DNA of 64,000 nucleotides from Streptomyces sioyaensis (GCF_004122735.1 NZ_SDIF01000003.1:1-64000), one strand, 5' to 3'. Counted from the first letter of the stretch, positions 10,206 to 19,451 are shown. Translations and numbers: made by a program. The notes: generated by a model not told the origin, from the letters alone.

Positions 10206-10220
10206 TGGTGACGGTCACCA
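10206..10220. promoter_or_regulatory. palindrome in the pckG upstream region
   Basis: TGGTGACGGTCACCA is a perfect 7-1-7 inverted repeat about 180 bp upstream of the pckG start. It could be an operator for central-carbon regulation of pckG or for the divergent gene. No regulator is assigned. Confidence 0.45.
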
Positions 10221-10397
10221 AGGCGCCCTCTGGACAGAACTCTATCGGGGTCGGATGATCAAATGAGTGCGGTCGGCACCGGATGAGCGGTCACGAAGCA
10301 TCCGGGTCGCAGCCCCCAAGGGGCAAACAACCAAAAGAAGCGGATGTTCCCGGCAAATCGGGTAGACATCCGTCCAGACCCTCATCTAGGAGCGATC

Positions 10398-12230
10398 GTG
10401 GCGCGCGACAACGCGGCTCCCACCATTCCGACCCGTCACCAGGGACTCATCGCCTGGGTCGACGAGATCGCAGCGATCACCCAGCCCGACCGGGTCGTCT
10501 GGTGTGACGGCTCCGAGGCGGAGTACGAGCGGCTCTGCGAGGAGCTCGTCGACAAGGGAACGTTCACCAAGCTCGACCCGATCAAGCGCCCCAACTCGTA
10601 CTACGCCGCCTCCGACCCGTCTGACGTGGCGCGCGTCGAGGACCGCACCTTCATCTGCTCCGAGAAGGAGGCGGACGCCGGCCCGACCAACCACTGGAAG
10701 GCCCCCGCCGAGATGCGGGAGATCTTCACGGGTGAGAAGGGCATCTTCCGCGGCTCGATGAAGGGCCGGACGATGTACGTCGTCCCGTTCTGCATGGGCC
10801 CGCTCGGCTCCCCGCTCTCCGCGCTCGGCGTGGAGATCACCGACTCCGCCTACGTCGCGGTCTCCATGCGCACCATGACGCGCATGGGCCGGCCGGTGCT
10901 CGACGAGCTCGGCGAGGACGGTTTCTTCGTCAAGGCGGTGCACACGCTCGGCGCCCCGCTGGCCGAGGGTGAGGCCGACGTTCCGTGGCCGTGCAACTCC
11001 ACCAAGTACATCTCGCACTTCCCCGAGGACCGCGAGATCTGGTCCTACGGCTCGGGCTACGGCGGCAACGCCCTGCTCGGCAAGAAGTGTTACGCGCTGC
11101 GCATCGCCTCCGTCATGGCACGCGACGAGGGCTGGCTCGCCGAGCACATGCTGATCCTCAAGCTCACGCCGCCGCAGGGCGAGGCCAAGTACGTCGCCGC
11201 CGCCTTCCCGAGCGCCTGCGGCAAGACCAACCTCGCGATGCTGGAGCCCACGATCTCCGGCTGGACGGTCGAGACCATCGGCGACGACATCGCCTGGATG
11301 CGCTTCGGCGAGGACGGCCGCCTCTACGCGATCAACCCCGAGGCCGGCTTCTTCGGTGTCGCGCCCGGCACCGGCGAGCACACCAACGCCAACGCCATGA
11401 AGACGATGTGGGGCAACTCCGTCTTCACCAACGTCGCGCTGACCGATGACGGCGACGTGTGGTGGGAGGGCATGACGGAGGAGAAGCCCGCCCATCTGAC
11501 CGACTGGAAGGGCAACGACTGGACGCCGGCGTCCGAGACGCCCGCCGCCCACCCCAACGCCCGCTTCACCGTCCCGGCCGGCCAGTGCCCGATCATCGCG
11601 CCCGAGTGGGAGGACCCCAAGGGCGTGCCGATCTCGGCCATCCTCTTCGGCGGCCGTCGCGCCAGTGCCGTGCCGCTGGTGACCGAGTCGCTGACCTGGC
11701 AGCACGGCGTCTTCCTCGGCGCCAACGTCGCCAGCGAGAAGACCGCCGCGGCCGAGGGCAAGGTCGGCGAGCTGCGCCGCGACCCGTTCGCCATGCTGCC
11801 GTTCTGCGGCTACAACATGGGCGACTACATGGGGCATTGGGTCAAGGTCGGCAGCGACGCCGCGCGGGAGGGACGCCAGTCCAAGCTGCCGAAGATCTAC
11901 TACGTCAACTGGTTCCGCAAGGACGACAAGGGCCGCTTCGTGTGGCCGGGCTTCGGCGAGAACGGCCGGGTGCTCAAGTGGATCGTCGAGCGGCTGGAGG
12001 GCACGGCCGAGGGTGTCGAGACGCCCATCGGCGTGCTGCCCACCAAGGAGGCGCTGGACACCACGGGCCTCGACCTCGACGACGCCGACCTCGACTTCCT
12101 GCTGACCGTCGACAAGGACGTGTGGCGCGAGGAGGCGGCGCTGATCCCCGAGCACCTCAACACCTTCGGTGACCACACGCCGAAGGAGCTGTGGGACGAG
12201 TACCGCGCGCTGGTCCAGCGGCTGGGCTAG
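10398..12230 (+). CDS. pckG: GTP-dependent phosphoenolpyruvate carboxykinase
   Basis: PEPCK (GTP) converts oxaloacetate and GTP to PEP, GDP and CO2, the entry step of gluconeogenesis. The 610-residue product matches the family length and contains the kinase loop FPSACGKTN (Cys274 and Lys276 in the P-loop), the PEP/oxaloacetate-site tract [15 protein letters not shown], and [13 protein letters not shown] near the C-terminus. The GTG at 10398 is preceded by AGGAG with 5-nt spacing and gives the known MARDNAAPT start; longer in-frame extensions lack a ribosome-binding site. It is monocistronic, with its own terminator downstream. Confidence 0.97.
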   Translation: MARDNAAPTIPTRHQGLIAWVDEIAAITQPDRVVWCDGSEAEYERLCEELVDKGTFTKLDPIKRPNSYYAASDPSDVARVEDRTFICSEKEADAGPTNHWKAPAEMREIFTGEKGIFRGSMKGRTMYVVPFCMGPLGSPLSALGVEITDSAYVAVSMRTMTRMGRPVLDELGEDGFFVKAVHTLGAPLAEGEADVPWPCNSTKYISHFPEDREIWSYGSGYGGNALLGKKCYALRIASVMARDEGWLAEHMLILKLTPPQGEAKYVAAAFPSACGKTNLAMLEPTISGWTVETIGDDIAWMRFGEDGRLYAINPEAGFFGVAPGTGEHTNANAMKTMWGNSVFTNVALTDDGDVWWEGMTEEKPAHLTDWKGNDWTPASETPAAHPNARFTVPAGQCPIIAPEWEDPKGVPISAILFGGRRASAVPLVTESLTWQHGVFLGANVASEKTAAAEGKVGELRRDPFAMLPFCGYNMGDYMGHWVKVGSDAAREGRQSKLPKIYYVNWFRKDDKGRFVWPGFGENGRVLKWIVERLEGTAEGVETPIGVLPTKEALDTTGLDLDDADLDFLLTVDKDVWREEAALIPEHLNTFGDHTPKELWDEYRALVQRLG

Positions 12231-12259
12231 GCACGCCGCCCACACCGCTCACCGTCCGG

Positions 12260-12293
12260 CCGGGGCCCCGCACCTGTGGGTGTGGGGCCCCGG
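12260..12293 (+). terminator. terminator of pckG
   Basis: A 14-bp stem (CCGGGGCCCCGCAC against GTGTGGGGCCCCGG, one G-T wobble) with a 6-nt loop starts 30 bp after the pckG stop. It is a factor-independent type hairpin without a T-run, as is common in Streptomyces. Confidence 0.8.
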
Positions 12294-12406
12294 TTCGGGT
12301 GAGGCGTCGGCCCGGGCGGCATCGGGCCGCCCGCCGGTGGAGCCAGTGGGACCGGTGGGGCCGCTGGAGTGAGGCGGGGCGCCGGCCGGTTCGTACGGCG
12401 CGGGGT

Positions 12407-12856
12407 TCAGGCCGTGGCGAGATCCCGGAGGGGGGCGGCGTGCGCCGCCAGCCGGTCCGCCGCCAGGGCCATCACCGCGGTGTCGTTCCGGGTCGTGGCG
12501 ACCGCGAGGGCGTTCCCGGCGAGGGTGTGGGCGCGCTGGTGGAGGGCGCCGGTCCGGGTCGCGGCGGTGCCGTCGGTGGGCTCGGCGCGCAGCGGATAGT
12601 GGCCGCCGCTCAGCCGCGCGACCTGCTCGGCGATGAGCTCGGCGGCGGCGGCCAGCGCGGCGCCGTCCGGCGCGGGAGCGTCCGCCGCGCCGCCGTCCGC
12701 CCGCGTCGCCAGCGCATGGAGCTCATCGGTGACGGTGAGCAGCGCGGTCAGCTGGCCGGCGAGCCGGATGTCCAGTTCCTCCTCGCGGGAGCGGTGCGGG
12801 ATCTCCGGGGCGGCGGCCATGGTGTGGACCGACTTGGTGCGGATCGGTTCGTACAT
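12407..12856 (-). CDS. conserved hypothetical protein, helical
   Basis: A 149-residue Ala-rich, largely helical protein beginning MYEPIRTKSVHTM. No signal peptide, membrane segment or known catalytic motif is visible. AGGAGG 8 nt upstream supports the ATG at 12856. It is convergent with pckG and separate from the aminotransferase gene behind it. A Fur/PerR-like dyad lies about 40-55 bp upstream of the start (12895-12909), hinting at metal- or redox-responsive control. I do not recognise a function. Confidence 0.75.
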   Translation of the reverse strand: MYEPIRTKSVHTMAAAPEIPHRSREEELDIRLAGQLTALLTVTDELHALATRADGGAADAPAPDGAALAAAAELIAEQVARLSGGHYPLRAEPTDGTAATRTGALHQRAHTLAGNALAVATTRNDTAVMALAADRLAAHAAPLRDLATA

Positions 12857-12894
12857 GGGACGGCCTCCTGAAAGCGTCAGGAGGCCATCCTAGC

Positions 12895-12909
12895 TTGGAC
12901 TCTGTCTAA
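12895..12909. promoter_or_regulatory. 15-bp dyad, Fur-family-like
   Basis: TTGGACTCTGTCTAA reads as TTGGAC-TCT-GTCTAA, a 6-3-6 dyad with one mismatch. It sits where the -35/-10 spacer of the minus-strand gene at 12407-12856 is expected. The spacing and TTxGAC...GTCxAA pattern resemble Fur/PerR-type boxes. The family assignment is a guess. Confidence 0.4.
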
Positions 12910-12939
12910 AGTTGAGGTCCGTACAGAAATCGCGGTAGG

Positions 12940-14151
12940 TCAGTACTGTCCGTAACCGTCGAGGAAGGAGCCGATCCGGGTGACGGCATCCGTCAGCTCG
13001 TCCTTGCCGGGCAGGGTGACCAGGCGGAAGTGATCCGGCTCGGGCCAGTTGAAGCCGGTGCCGTGGACGATCATGATCTTCTCGGCGCGGAGCAGATCGA
13101 GCACCATCTGCCGGTCGTCCTTGACCTTGTAGACCTTGGGGTCCAGCCGCGGGAAGGCGTACAGCGCGCCCTTCGGCTTGACGCAGCTGACGCCGGGGAT
13201 CTGGGTGAGCAGCTCGTACGCCGTGTCGCGCTGCTCCAGCAGCCGGCCGCCGGGCAGCACCAGCTCGTTGATCGACTGGCGGCCGCCGAGCGCGGTGGCC
13301 ACCGCGTGCTGGGCCGGCATGTTGGCGCACAGCCGCATATTGGCCAGGATCGTCAGCCCCTCGATGTACGAGGCGGCGTGCGCCTTCGGGCCGCAGACCG
13401 CCATCCAGCCGCTGCGGTAGCCCGCCACCCGGTAGGACTTCGACAGCCCGTTGAAGGTCAGGGTCAGCAGATCGGGGGCGAGGGCGGCGAACGGGGTGTG
13501 GGTGACGCCGTCGTAGAGGATCTTGTCGTAGATCTCGTCGGCGCAGACGATCAGGTTGTGCCGGCGGGCGATCTCCGCGATGCCCCGGAGCAGCTCGTCG
13601 TCGTAGACGGCGCCCGTGGGGTTGTTGGGGTTGATGACGACGATCGCCTTGGTGCGGTCGGTGACCTTGCGCTCGATGTCGGCGAGGTCCGGCATCCAGT
13701 CCGCCTGCTCGTCACAGCGGTAGTGCACGGCCGTGCCGCCGGAGAGCGAGACCGAGGCCGTCCACAGCGGGTAGTCCGGGGCCGGGACCAGTACCTCGTC
13801 GCCGTCGTCCAGCAGCGCCTGCATCGACATCTGGATCAGCTCGGAGACGCCGTTGCCAAGGTAGATGTCGTCGACGGAGAGCTCGATGCCCTTGGTCTGG
13901 TAGTGCTGCATCACCGCGCGGCGGGCGGACAGCAGGCCCTTCGCGTCGCCGTAGCCGTGGGCGCTGCCGACCGTGCGGAGGATGTCCTCCAGGATCTCGG
14001 GCGGGCACTCGAAGCCGAACGCCGCGGGGTTGCCGGTGTTGAGCTTGAGGATGCGGTGACCCGCCGCCTCCAGCCGCATGGCCTCCTCAAGCACCGGGCC
14101 ACGGATCTCGTAGCAGACGTTGGCGAGCTTCGTTGACTGGATCACCTGCAT
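12940..14151 (-). CDS. pyridoxal-phosphate aminotransferase, alanine type
   Basis: A 403-residue class I/II fold-type I aminotransferase, closest to actinobacterial AlaA-type glutamate-pyruvate transaminases (AspC-like family). Key residues: NTGNPAAFGF at the N-terminus (substrate arm), VINPNNPTGAVY (PLP-binding Asn), ADEIYDKILY (Asp contacting pyridine N) and the Schiff-base Lys238 in FNGLSKSYRVAGYRSGW. It probably exchanges alanine and pyruvate with glutamate and 2-oxoglutarate. ATG 14151 has AAGG 7-10 nt upstream. It is a lone gene divergent from the KAP-receiver gene. Confidence 0.92.
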   Translation of the reverse strand: MQVIQSTKLANVCYEIRGPVLEEAMRLEAAGHRILKLNTGNPAAFGFECPPEILEDILRTVGSAHGYGDAKGLLSARRAVMQHYQTKGIELSVDDIYLGNGVSELIQMSMQALLDDGDEVLVPAPDYPLWTASVSLSGGTAVHYRCDEQADWMPDLADIERKVTDRTKAIVVINPNNPTGAVYDDELLRGIAEIARRHNLIVCADEIYDKILYDGVTHTPFAALAPDLLTLTFNGLSKSYRVAGYRSGWMAVCGPKAHAASYIEGLTILANMRLCANMPAQHAVATALGGRQSINELVLPGGRLLEQRDTAYELLTQIPGVSCVKPKGALYAFPRLDPKVYKVKDDRQMVLDLLRAEKIMIVHGTGFNWPEPDHFRLVTLPGKDELTDAVTRIGSFLDGYGQY

Positions 14152-14467
14152 GACCGCCACCTTACGGGCGCGTATCCGCGGCCGCTCGGTGTTTTTCCCC
14201 ACGTTGACCCACAGGGCGGGGGGCTCGGCACACGCTCCGTGACGCCGGCGGGGCGGAGTGGGGGGCGACGGTTTCCGTGGAGGGCCGGTTTTCGTGGGGA
14301 GTGCTGATTTCCGTGGGAGTGCCGATGCGGTGGGCGCCGGCGATTTCCGTGGACGGCCACGGGCGGGGGCCGCCCGGCGGTACGCTCCGGGCCGTTGCAC
14401 CGCCGGTGCGCCCGCGCCGGTCACCGCGCACCGAGCACGCCGACGAGCTGACACCGGGGGCCCAAGG
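14152..14467. other. intergenic region with iterated motif
   Basis: This 316-bp divergent region carries four copies of a G(A/T)TTTCCGTGG-type motif (separate entry). Open frames cross it, but they are low-complexity translations of the repeat and lack ribosome-binding sites. It should contain the promoters of the aminotransferase and KAP genes; I could not place -10/-35 boxes with confidence. Confidence 0.6.
14271..14352. repeat. four iterated GWTTTCCGTGG motifs
   Basis: Direct copies lie at 14271-14280 (GTTTCCGTGG), 14288-14297 (GTTTTCGTGG), 14306-14316 (GATTTCCGTGG) and 14342-14352 (GATTTCCGTGG). Spacings are 17, 18 and 36 bp, so the last gap equals two units. Regular spacing upstream of the KAP-receiver start suggests a multi-site protein-binding region or a decayed tandem repeat. 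Confidence 0.6.
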
Positions 14468-16384
14468 ATGGCGAGCACTTCCACCGGATCCGGCACCACC
14501 GCTTCCGCCCCGCCCGGCACCACGGCCCCCGCCCGGCCGGGCCCCACCGCTCCCGCCCCGCCCGGCAGCCCGGCTCCCACCCGTTTTGCGCTGCTCAACG
14601 ACGAACCCGTCACCGACTCCGCGGCGGATCTGCTGGGCACCGGACGGGCCGCGCGCCAGCTCGCCGGGCTGCTGGTGGCCTCCCGTGACTCCACCCCGTT
14701 CACGCTCGCCGTCGACGCCGGCTGGGGCATGGGCAAGAGCACCCTGATGCGGCTGGTCGACGCCGAACTGGCGCAGGCCCCCGAGGTGCACACCGTCTGG
14801 TTCAACGCCTGGACCTCGACCGCCACCGACGCACTGGAAGGGCTGATCAAGTCCGTCCTGATGCGGTTCGACCGGCGGGTGCTGCGGCGCGGACTCCAGC
14901 GCCTCTCCGAGCGGCGCGCGCTGCTGCGGGCCGCCCGGGCCCTGACGACGGTCGCCGCCGGGCCGCTCGGGGTGGCCGGTCTGGTCGACGAGCTGTGGAA
15001 GAGCCTGTCCGTCGGCCCCCAGGCCCGCAACGAGATGCGCGGGGCGATCGGCGACCTGGTGCAGGAGTGGTCGCAGACCGGGGAGCTGCGGCCGCGCCGG
15101 CTCCTGGTCGTCTTCATCGACGACCTCGACCGCTGCCACGAGGACGTGGTGCTCAAGGTCTGCGAGGCGGTGAAGGTCTCGCTGGACGTCCCGGGGCTGG
15201 CGTTCGTCATCGGCTGCGACCGGTCGGCGCTCGCCCCGAACGGGCTGTTGCGCGATCTGTCGCCCGCCGCCTCGGCGTTCATGGAGAAGATCTTCCAGAC
15301 GAGCTACCGCATTCCGGTGGCCGACCAGCAGGGCGTACGGGAGTACATCGGGCGGTGCGCCCGGCGGGCCGGTATCGATCAGCTCCTGGACGAGCGGCTG
15401 ACCACGCTGCTCGCGGAGCGCTCGGCCCGTAACCCGCGCCGTATCAAGCGGCTGGTGAACGGCTTCGTGCTGGAGGCGACGCTCAACCCGATGTGGGACG
15501 ACTTCCCGCCCGAGGCGGTGGTCAGAACGCTGCTGCTGCAGTACTTCTACCCCGACTTCTACCGGATGGTGGCCGGTGCCCCGTGCGCCGGTACGGGCGA
15601 TGTGATCGCCGAGTTCCGCACGTACCGGGAGGTGCGCCGGCTGCTGCGGACGCCGGATCCGCTCCCGGAGGCGGAGCTGCCCGCGGTGACCCGCTTCCTG
15701 CGCGAGCACGACCTGTCCGAACTGGACGTGGACCCGCGGGAGGAGACCCTGAGCCGGCTGGAGCGCCAACTGCCCAGCGGCTTCCCGGAGATGGTCACCG
15801 ACCAGGAGTTCACCTCGCTGCTCGACGGTCTGGTGGCGCTGGACCGGTCCGCGGAGCTGCTGCGGCGATTACGCGAGGGGGCGGCGCTCCCGGCCGCCGT
15901 GGAGCCGGAGCCCGCCCCGTATGGGGCGGTCACGGCCGCGGCCCCCGTGCCGCCGCCCGGATACGGCGCGCGGTCGGCGGCGCGGACCGTGGCGCCCGGT
16001 GCGCTGCTGCGGGGGATGAACATCCTGTGGGTGGACGACTTCCCGGGCAACAACGAGTCGCTGGTCGGGCCGCTGCGGGCGGCGGGCGCGGTGGTGCGGA
16101 TCGCCGAGGACTCGGCCGCCGCGGACGCCGCCCTCGCCGTCGAGCGGCCGACACTGATCATCTCCGACATCGGCCGGGGCACCAACGCGCGCGAGGGCCT
16201 GGAGCATATCGGGCGACTGCGGCGCGAGGGCCGCTACACCGGGCCGGTCATCTTCTTCACCGGACGGATCACCCCGGAACGCCGCTCCGTGGCACAGGAG
16301 TTGGGGGCCCATCTGACCAACAGCAGTGCCGAGGTCGAACGGCTGGTCCTGCAGTTGACCGGGCCGGATCCGCGGTTCGGCTGA
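14468..16384 (+). CDS. KAP family P-loop ATPase fused to a CheY-like receiver
   Basis: A 638-residue fusion. After a Pro/Ala/Thr-rich leader (1-40), a KAP-type NTPase has Walker A GWGMGKST (K90) and Walker B VVFIDDLDR (D218-D221), then arginine-rich elements (ARNPRRIKRLVNGF). The stretch between Walker A and B, where KAP proteins carry membrane helices, is only moderately hydrophobic (ALTTVAAGPLGVAGLV). A linker (about 475-516) leads to a receiver-like domain: acidic pair in ILWVDD (D523, D524), candidate phospho-acceptor D567 in IISDIGRG, and FFTGR; the usual C-terminal Lys-Pro is replaced (HLTNSS). Codon 468 (15869-15871) is TTA, implying bldA dependence. The start lacks a strong ribosome-binding site. 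It is possibly a stress or conflict-system switch. Confidence 0.85.
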   Translation: MASTSTGSGTTASAPPGTTAPARPGPTAPAPPGSPAPTRFALLNDEPVTDSAADLLGTGRAARQLAGLLVASRDSTPFTLAVDAGWGMGKSTLMRLVDAELAQAPEVHTVWFNAWTSTATDALEGLIKSVLMRFDRRVLRRGLQRLSERRALLRAARALTTVAAGPLGVAGLVDELWKSLSVGPQARNEMRGAIGDLVQEWSQTGELRPRRLLVVFIDDLDRCHEDVVLKVCEAVKVSLDVPGLAFVIGCDRSALAPNGLLRDLSPAASAFMEKIFQTSYRIPVADQQGVREYIGRCARRAGIDQLLDERLTTLLAERSARNPRRIKRLVNGFVLEATLNPMWDDFPPEAVVRTLLLQYFYPDFYRMVAGAPCAGTGDVIAEFRTYREVRRLLRTPDPLPEAELPAVTRFLREHDLSELDVDPREETLSRLERQLPSGFPEMVTDQEFTSLLDGLVALDRSAELLRRLREGAALPAAVEPEPAPYGAVTAAAPVPPPGYGARSAARTVAPGALLRGMNILWVDDFPGNNESLVGPLRAAGAVVRIAEDSAAADAALAVERPTLIISDIGRGTNAREGLEHIGRLRREGRYTGPVIFFTGRITPERRSVAQELGAHLTNSSAEVERLVLQLTGPDPRFG

Positions 16385-16457
16385 CCCTCGGCCTCCGGTT
16401 CGGCCGACTCCCTGCCCCGGCCCGGCCGACCCTCGGCCCCCGAAGTCCGGCCGGCCC

Positions 16458-18092
16458 TCACCCCCGCCCCGGCGCCGTCCGCCGCACCGACCGCCCCGCC
16501 AGCACCTGCGTCCGCCGGCCGTCCTCGATCACGAACCGGCCGTCGATCAGGACGTGCGGGATGCCGCGGGGCAGGGTGCGCGGGGCGTCGAAGGTGGCCC
16601 CGGCGGCGACCGTCGCGGGGTCGAAGAGGACCAGGTCGGCGCGGTGGCCCGGGCGGATCAGGCCGCGGTCGGCGAGCCGTAGCCGGGCGGCCGGGCGGCC
16701 CGTCAGATGGGCGACGCACTCCTCCAGCGAGAGCACCCCCAACTCCCGGACGTAGGTGCCGAGGTAGCGGGGGAAGGTGCCGTACGCGCGCGGATGCGGC
16801 TTACGGCCCTGGAGGATGCCGTCGCTGCCGCCGGTGTGCACCCGGTGGCGCATGATCCGGCGGACGTTGTCCTCGTGGCCGACGTGCTGGAGGATCGTCG
16901 GGCCCAGCCGGTCGTCGATCAGCAGCCGCCGGGCGGTGGCCCAGGGCTCCTCGCCGCGCTCCGCCGCGCTGCGGGCGACGGTCTTGCCGATGTAGCCGGA
17001 CAGCGCCGGGTCGCACACCCCGGAGATCTCGATGGTGTCCCAGGAGATGGGGACGCCGTGACAGCCGTCCGCGCCCGCCACCTCCATGACATGGCGGATG
17101 CGGGCGGCCGTCGCCTCGTCCCGCAGACGGGCCAGGACCGCCTCGGGGCCGCCCTCGCCCGCCCAGCTCGGCAGCATCGCGGCCAGCGTCGTACAGCCGG
17201 GGGTGTACGGGTAGCTGTCGAGGGAGATGTCCGCGCCGGAGTCCAGCGCGTCGTCCAGCAGCGCGAGCAGTTCGGGCGCGCGGCCCTCGTTGACGCCGAA
17301 GTTCATGGTGGCGTGGGCGAGATGCAGCGCACAGCCGGCCTCGCGGGTCAGGGCGACCATCTCCGCGTACGCGGCCAGCGCGCCGGCGCCGTACGAGCGG
17401 TGGTGCGGGCAGTAGTAGCCGCCGTAGCGGGCCACCACCCGGCACAGCTCGGTGAGTTCCGCGTCCCGCGCGTACATGCCGGGGGTGTAGGTCAGCCCCG
17501 AGGACATCCCGGCCGCACCCTGTTCGAGCCCCTCGGCGACCAGCTGTTTCATCCGCGCCAGCTCACCGGCGGTGGCCTCCCGGTCGTCCCAGCCGACCGC
17601 GAGCATCCGTACGGTGCCCTGCGGGACGAGGTACGCGGCGTTGAGCGCGATGCCCTCGCCGCCGAAGCCGTGGTCGAGGCGGTCGAGGTACTCGCCGACC
17701 GTGCGCCAGTCGAAGTCGACGGAGACGTCCCCGGGCCCCCCGCCGTTCCAGCCGGTGATCTGGACGCGGACCTCGGCGAGCGTGCGGTCGTCGACCGGTG
17801 CGTACGACAGGCCGTCCTGGCCGAGGACTTCGAGGGTGACGCCCTGGGCGGCCTTCGCCTCGTGCGCGGGGTCCCGCAGCAGCGCGAGGTCGCTGTGGGC
17901 GTGCATGTCGATGAAGCCGGGGGCCAGGGCGAGGCCCCGGCCGTCCACCAGGCGGGCGCCGCCCGGGCGCCGTCCGCCGTCCGTCTCGCGGTGGATCTCC
18001 GCGATCCGGCCGCCGGCCAGGGCGACATCGGCGCGGTAGGACGGGCCGCCGGACCCGTCGACGACGCGGACGTCGCGGAACACGGTGTCCAT
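16458..18092 (-). CDS. N-acyl-D-amino-acid deacylase (amidohydrolase)
   Basis: A 544-residue amidohydrolase of the D-aminoacylase family, which removes acyl groups from N-acyl-D-amino acids using a metal centre in a TIM barrel. The N-terminal beta-sandwich part (1-60) is followed by GFIDMHAHSD (H64, H66). Downstream are HLAHATMNFG, the long YPYTPGCTTLAAMLPSW tract typical of this family, and HTGGSDGIL with the catalytic Asp. The length is as expected. It lies 49 bp downstream of the PLP enzyme gene on the same strand, as second gene of that operon, so its product probably feeds the PLP enzyme. See the findings for a proposed role on N-acetyl-D-glucosaminate. Confidence 0.9.
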   Translation of the reverse strand: MDTVFRDVRVVDGSGGPSYRADVALAGGRIAEIHRETDGGRRPGGARLVDGRGLALAPGFIDMHAHSDLALLRDPAHEAKAAQGVTLEVLGQDGLSYAPVDDRTLAEVRVQITGWNGGGPGDVSVDFDWRTVGEYLDRLDHGFGGEGIALNAAYLVPQGTVRMLAVGWDDREATAGELARMKQLVAEGLEQGAAGMSSGLTYTPGMYARDAELTELCRVVARYGGYYCPHHRSYGAGALAAYAEMVALTREAGCALHLAHATMNFGVNEGRAPELLALLDDALDSGADISLDSYPYTPGCTTLAAMLPSWAGEGGPEAVLARLRDEATAARIRHVMEVAGADGCHGVPISWDTIEISGVCDPALSGYIGKTVARSAAERGEEPWATARRLLIDDRLGPTILQHVGHEDNVRRIMRHRVHTGGSDGILQGRKPHPRAYGTFPRYLGTYVRELGVLSLEECVAHLTGRPAARLRLADRGLIRPGHRADLVLFDPATVAAGATFDAPRTLPRGIPHVLIDGRFVIEDGRRTQVLAGRSVRRTAPGRG

Positions 18093-18141
18093 GGCGGGCC
18101 GCCTTTCCGGTTCCGGGCCGCGGGCTGGAGGAGAAGGACGG

Positions 18142-19431
18142 CTAGAAGAAGGTGCGGACGAAGTCCGTGACCGTGCCGTCCTGCTCGACGAGGGGGATCA
18201 GCTGCCACTTCTCGAAGATGGTGCAGGGGTGCGAGAGCCCGAGCGCCACCCAGTCGCCGACCTCCAGATCGCCGGCGCGCTCGGTGGTCACCCAGGCGTG
18301 CTGGTCGGACAGCTTGGTGAGGCCGAGGCCGTCCGCCGGGCGCTCGCTGCCGTCCCGGCCGGACCGTACGACCTGGGGCTGCGGCAGACCCAGGTCGTAC
18401 GCCGCGTCGCGCTTGCCCGCGTTGAGGAAGGCCTGCTCGGACGAGGGGCGGGAGACAACCTGTGCCCACAACCGGAAGGCGGGGTGCAGGGCGCCCTCCT
18501 CCGGGATGCGGTTGAAGGGGGTGAGGCGGCGGTAGTGGGCGTCGTCGTGCGAGACGTAGGCGCCCGAGCGCAGCAGCTTGAGGACCGGCGCCGACAGCTC
18601 GGGGATCTCCGCGAACACCTCGGCGACCGCGTCGAACCAGGCGCTGCCACCGGCGCTGACGACGATCTGGCCGAGGTCGGCGAACCGGCCCGCCTTGTCG
18701 AACTCCACGGTCAGCGCGACCAGTCGGCGCAGCCAGGCGGTCACCAGCTCCCCGGTGGCGTCGGGCACCTCGGCCTCGTAGCCGGCCATGCCGACCAGAC
18801 GCAGCGTGTCCGCTCCCGCGAGGGCGTCGGCGAGTTCCAGGCACTCGGCGTCGGTACGGACGCCGGTACGCGCGCCCTCTCCGGCGCCCAGCTCGATGAC
18901 CACGTCCACCGGGCGGGTGGCGCCGGCCTCCCGCAGCGCGCGGTCCATCAGCTCGATGCCGCGCAGCGAGTCGACGTAGCAGATCAGGTGGAAGTCGGGG
19001 TCGGCGGCGAGTTCGGCGGCGAGCCAGCGCAGCGCGACCGGGTCCACGACCTGATTGGCGAGGAAGATCTTCTGGATGCCGTAGGCGCGGTAGACGCGGA
19101 CCTGGTGGGGGACGGCCGCGGTGATGCCCCAGGCGCCGTACTCCAGCTGGCGGGCGAAGAGCTGCGGGGCCATGCAGGTCTTGCCGTGCGGGGCGAAGGC
19201 GAGGCCGTGCCGCTCGGCGTAGGTCTCCATCAGGGCGAGGTTGTGCTCGACCGCCTCGGCGGAGAGGGCGAGTACGGGGGTGGTGAAGCCGCCGTCGAAG
19301 AGGTTGCGGCGCTCGGCGGCCAGCTCACCGACGGTCAGGCCTTCGGCGTCCGGCGGGAGCGCCTTGAAGCGGTGGTCGACCCGCTCCTGCGCGAGTTCCG
19401 TCAGTCCCTGCGTGAGCCGTTCGCCCGACAT
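18142..19431 (-). CDS. fold-type III PLP amino acid deaminase (D-serine/threonine lyase type)
   Basis: A 429-residue PLP enzyme with an alanine-racemase-like barrel and a D-serine dehydratase C-terminal domain. PLP-Lys is K84 in APHGKTCMAP; the C-terminal domain has SHDDAHYRRLTPFNR and a His/Cys pair (LGLSHPCTIFEKW) like the zinc-binding D-serine dehydratases and D-threonine aldolases. It would release ammonia from a D-amino acid through an enamine. The ATG at 19431 is chosen for GGAGG 5 nt upstream and because the longer frame runs through the palindromic operator. It is first gene of an operon with the deacylase and divergent from the kinase-iclR-ridA-gntP operon. Glucosaminate ammonia-lyase activity is a possibility. 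Confidence 0.88.
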   Translation of the reverse strand: MSGERLTQGLTELAQERVDHRFKALPPDAEGLTVGELAAERRNLFDGGFTTPVLALSAEAVEHNLALMETYAERHGLAFAPHGKTCMAPQLFARQLEYGAWGITAAVPHQVRVYRAYGIQKIFLANQVVDPVALRWLAAELAADPDFHLICYVDSLRGIELMDRALREAGATRPVDVVIELGAGEGARTGVRTDAECLELADALAGADTLRLVGMAGYEAEVPDATGELVTAWLRRLVALTVEFDKAGRFADLGQIVVSAGGSAWFDAVAEVFAEIPELSAPVLKLLRSGAYVSHDDAHYRRLTPFNRIPEEGALHPAFRLWAQVVSRPSSEQAFLNAGKRDAAYDLGLPQPQVVRSGRDGSERPADGLGLTKLSDQHAWVTTERAGDLEVGDWVALGLSHPCTIFEKWQLIPLVEQDGTVTDFVRTFF

Positions 19432-19451
19432 GCGGCCTCCTCGAAAATTGT

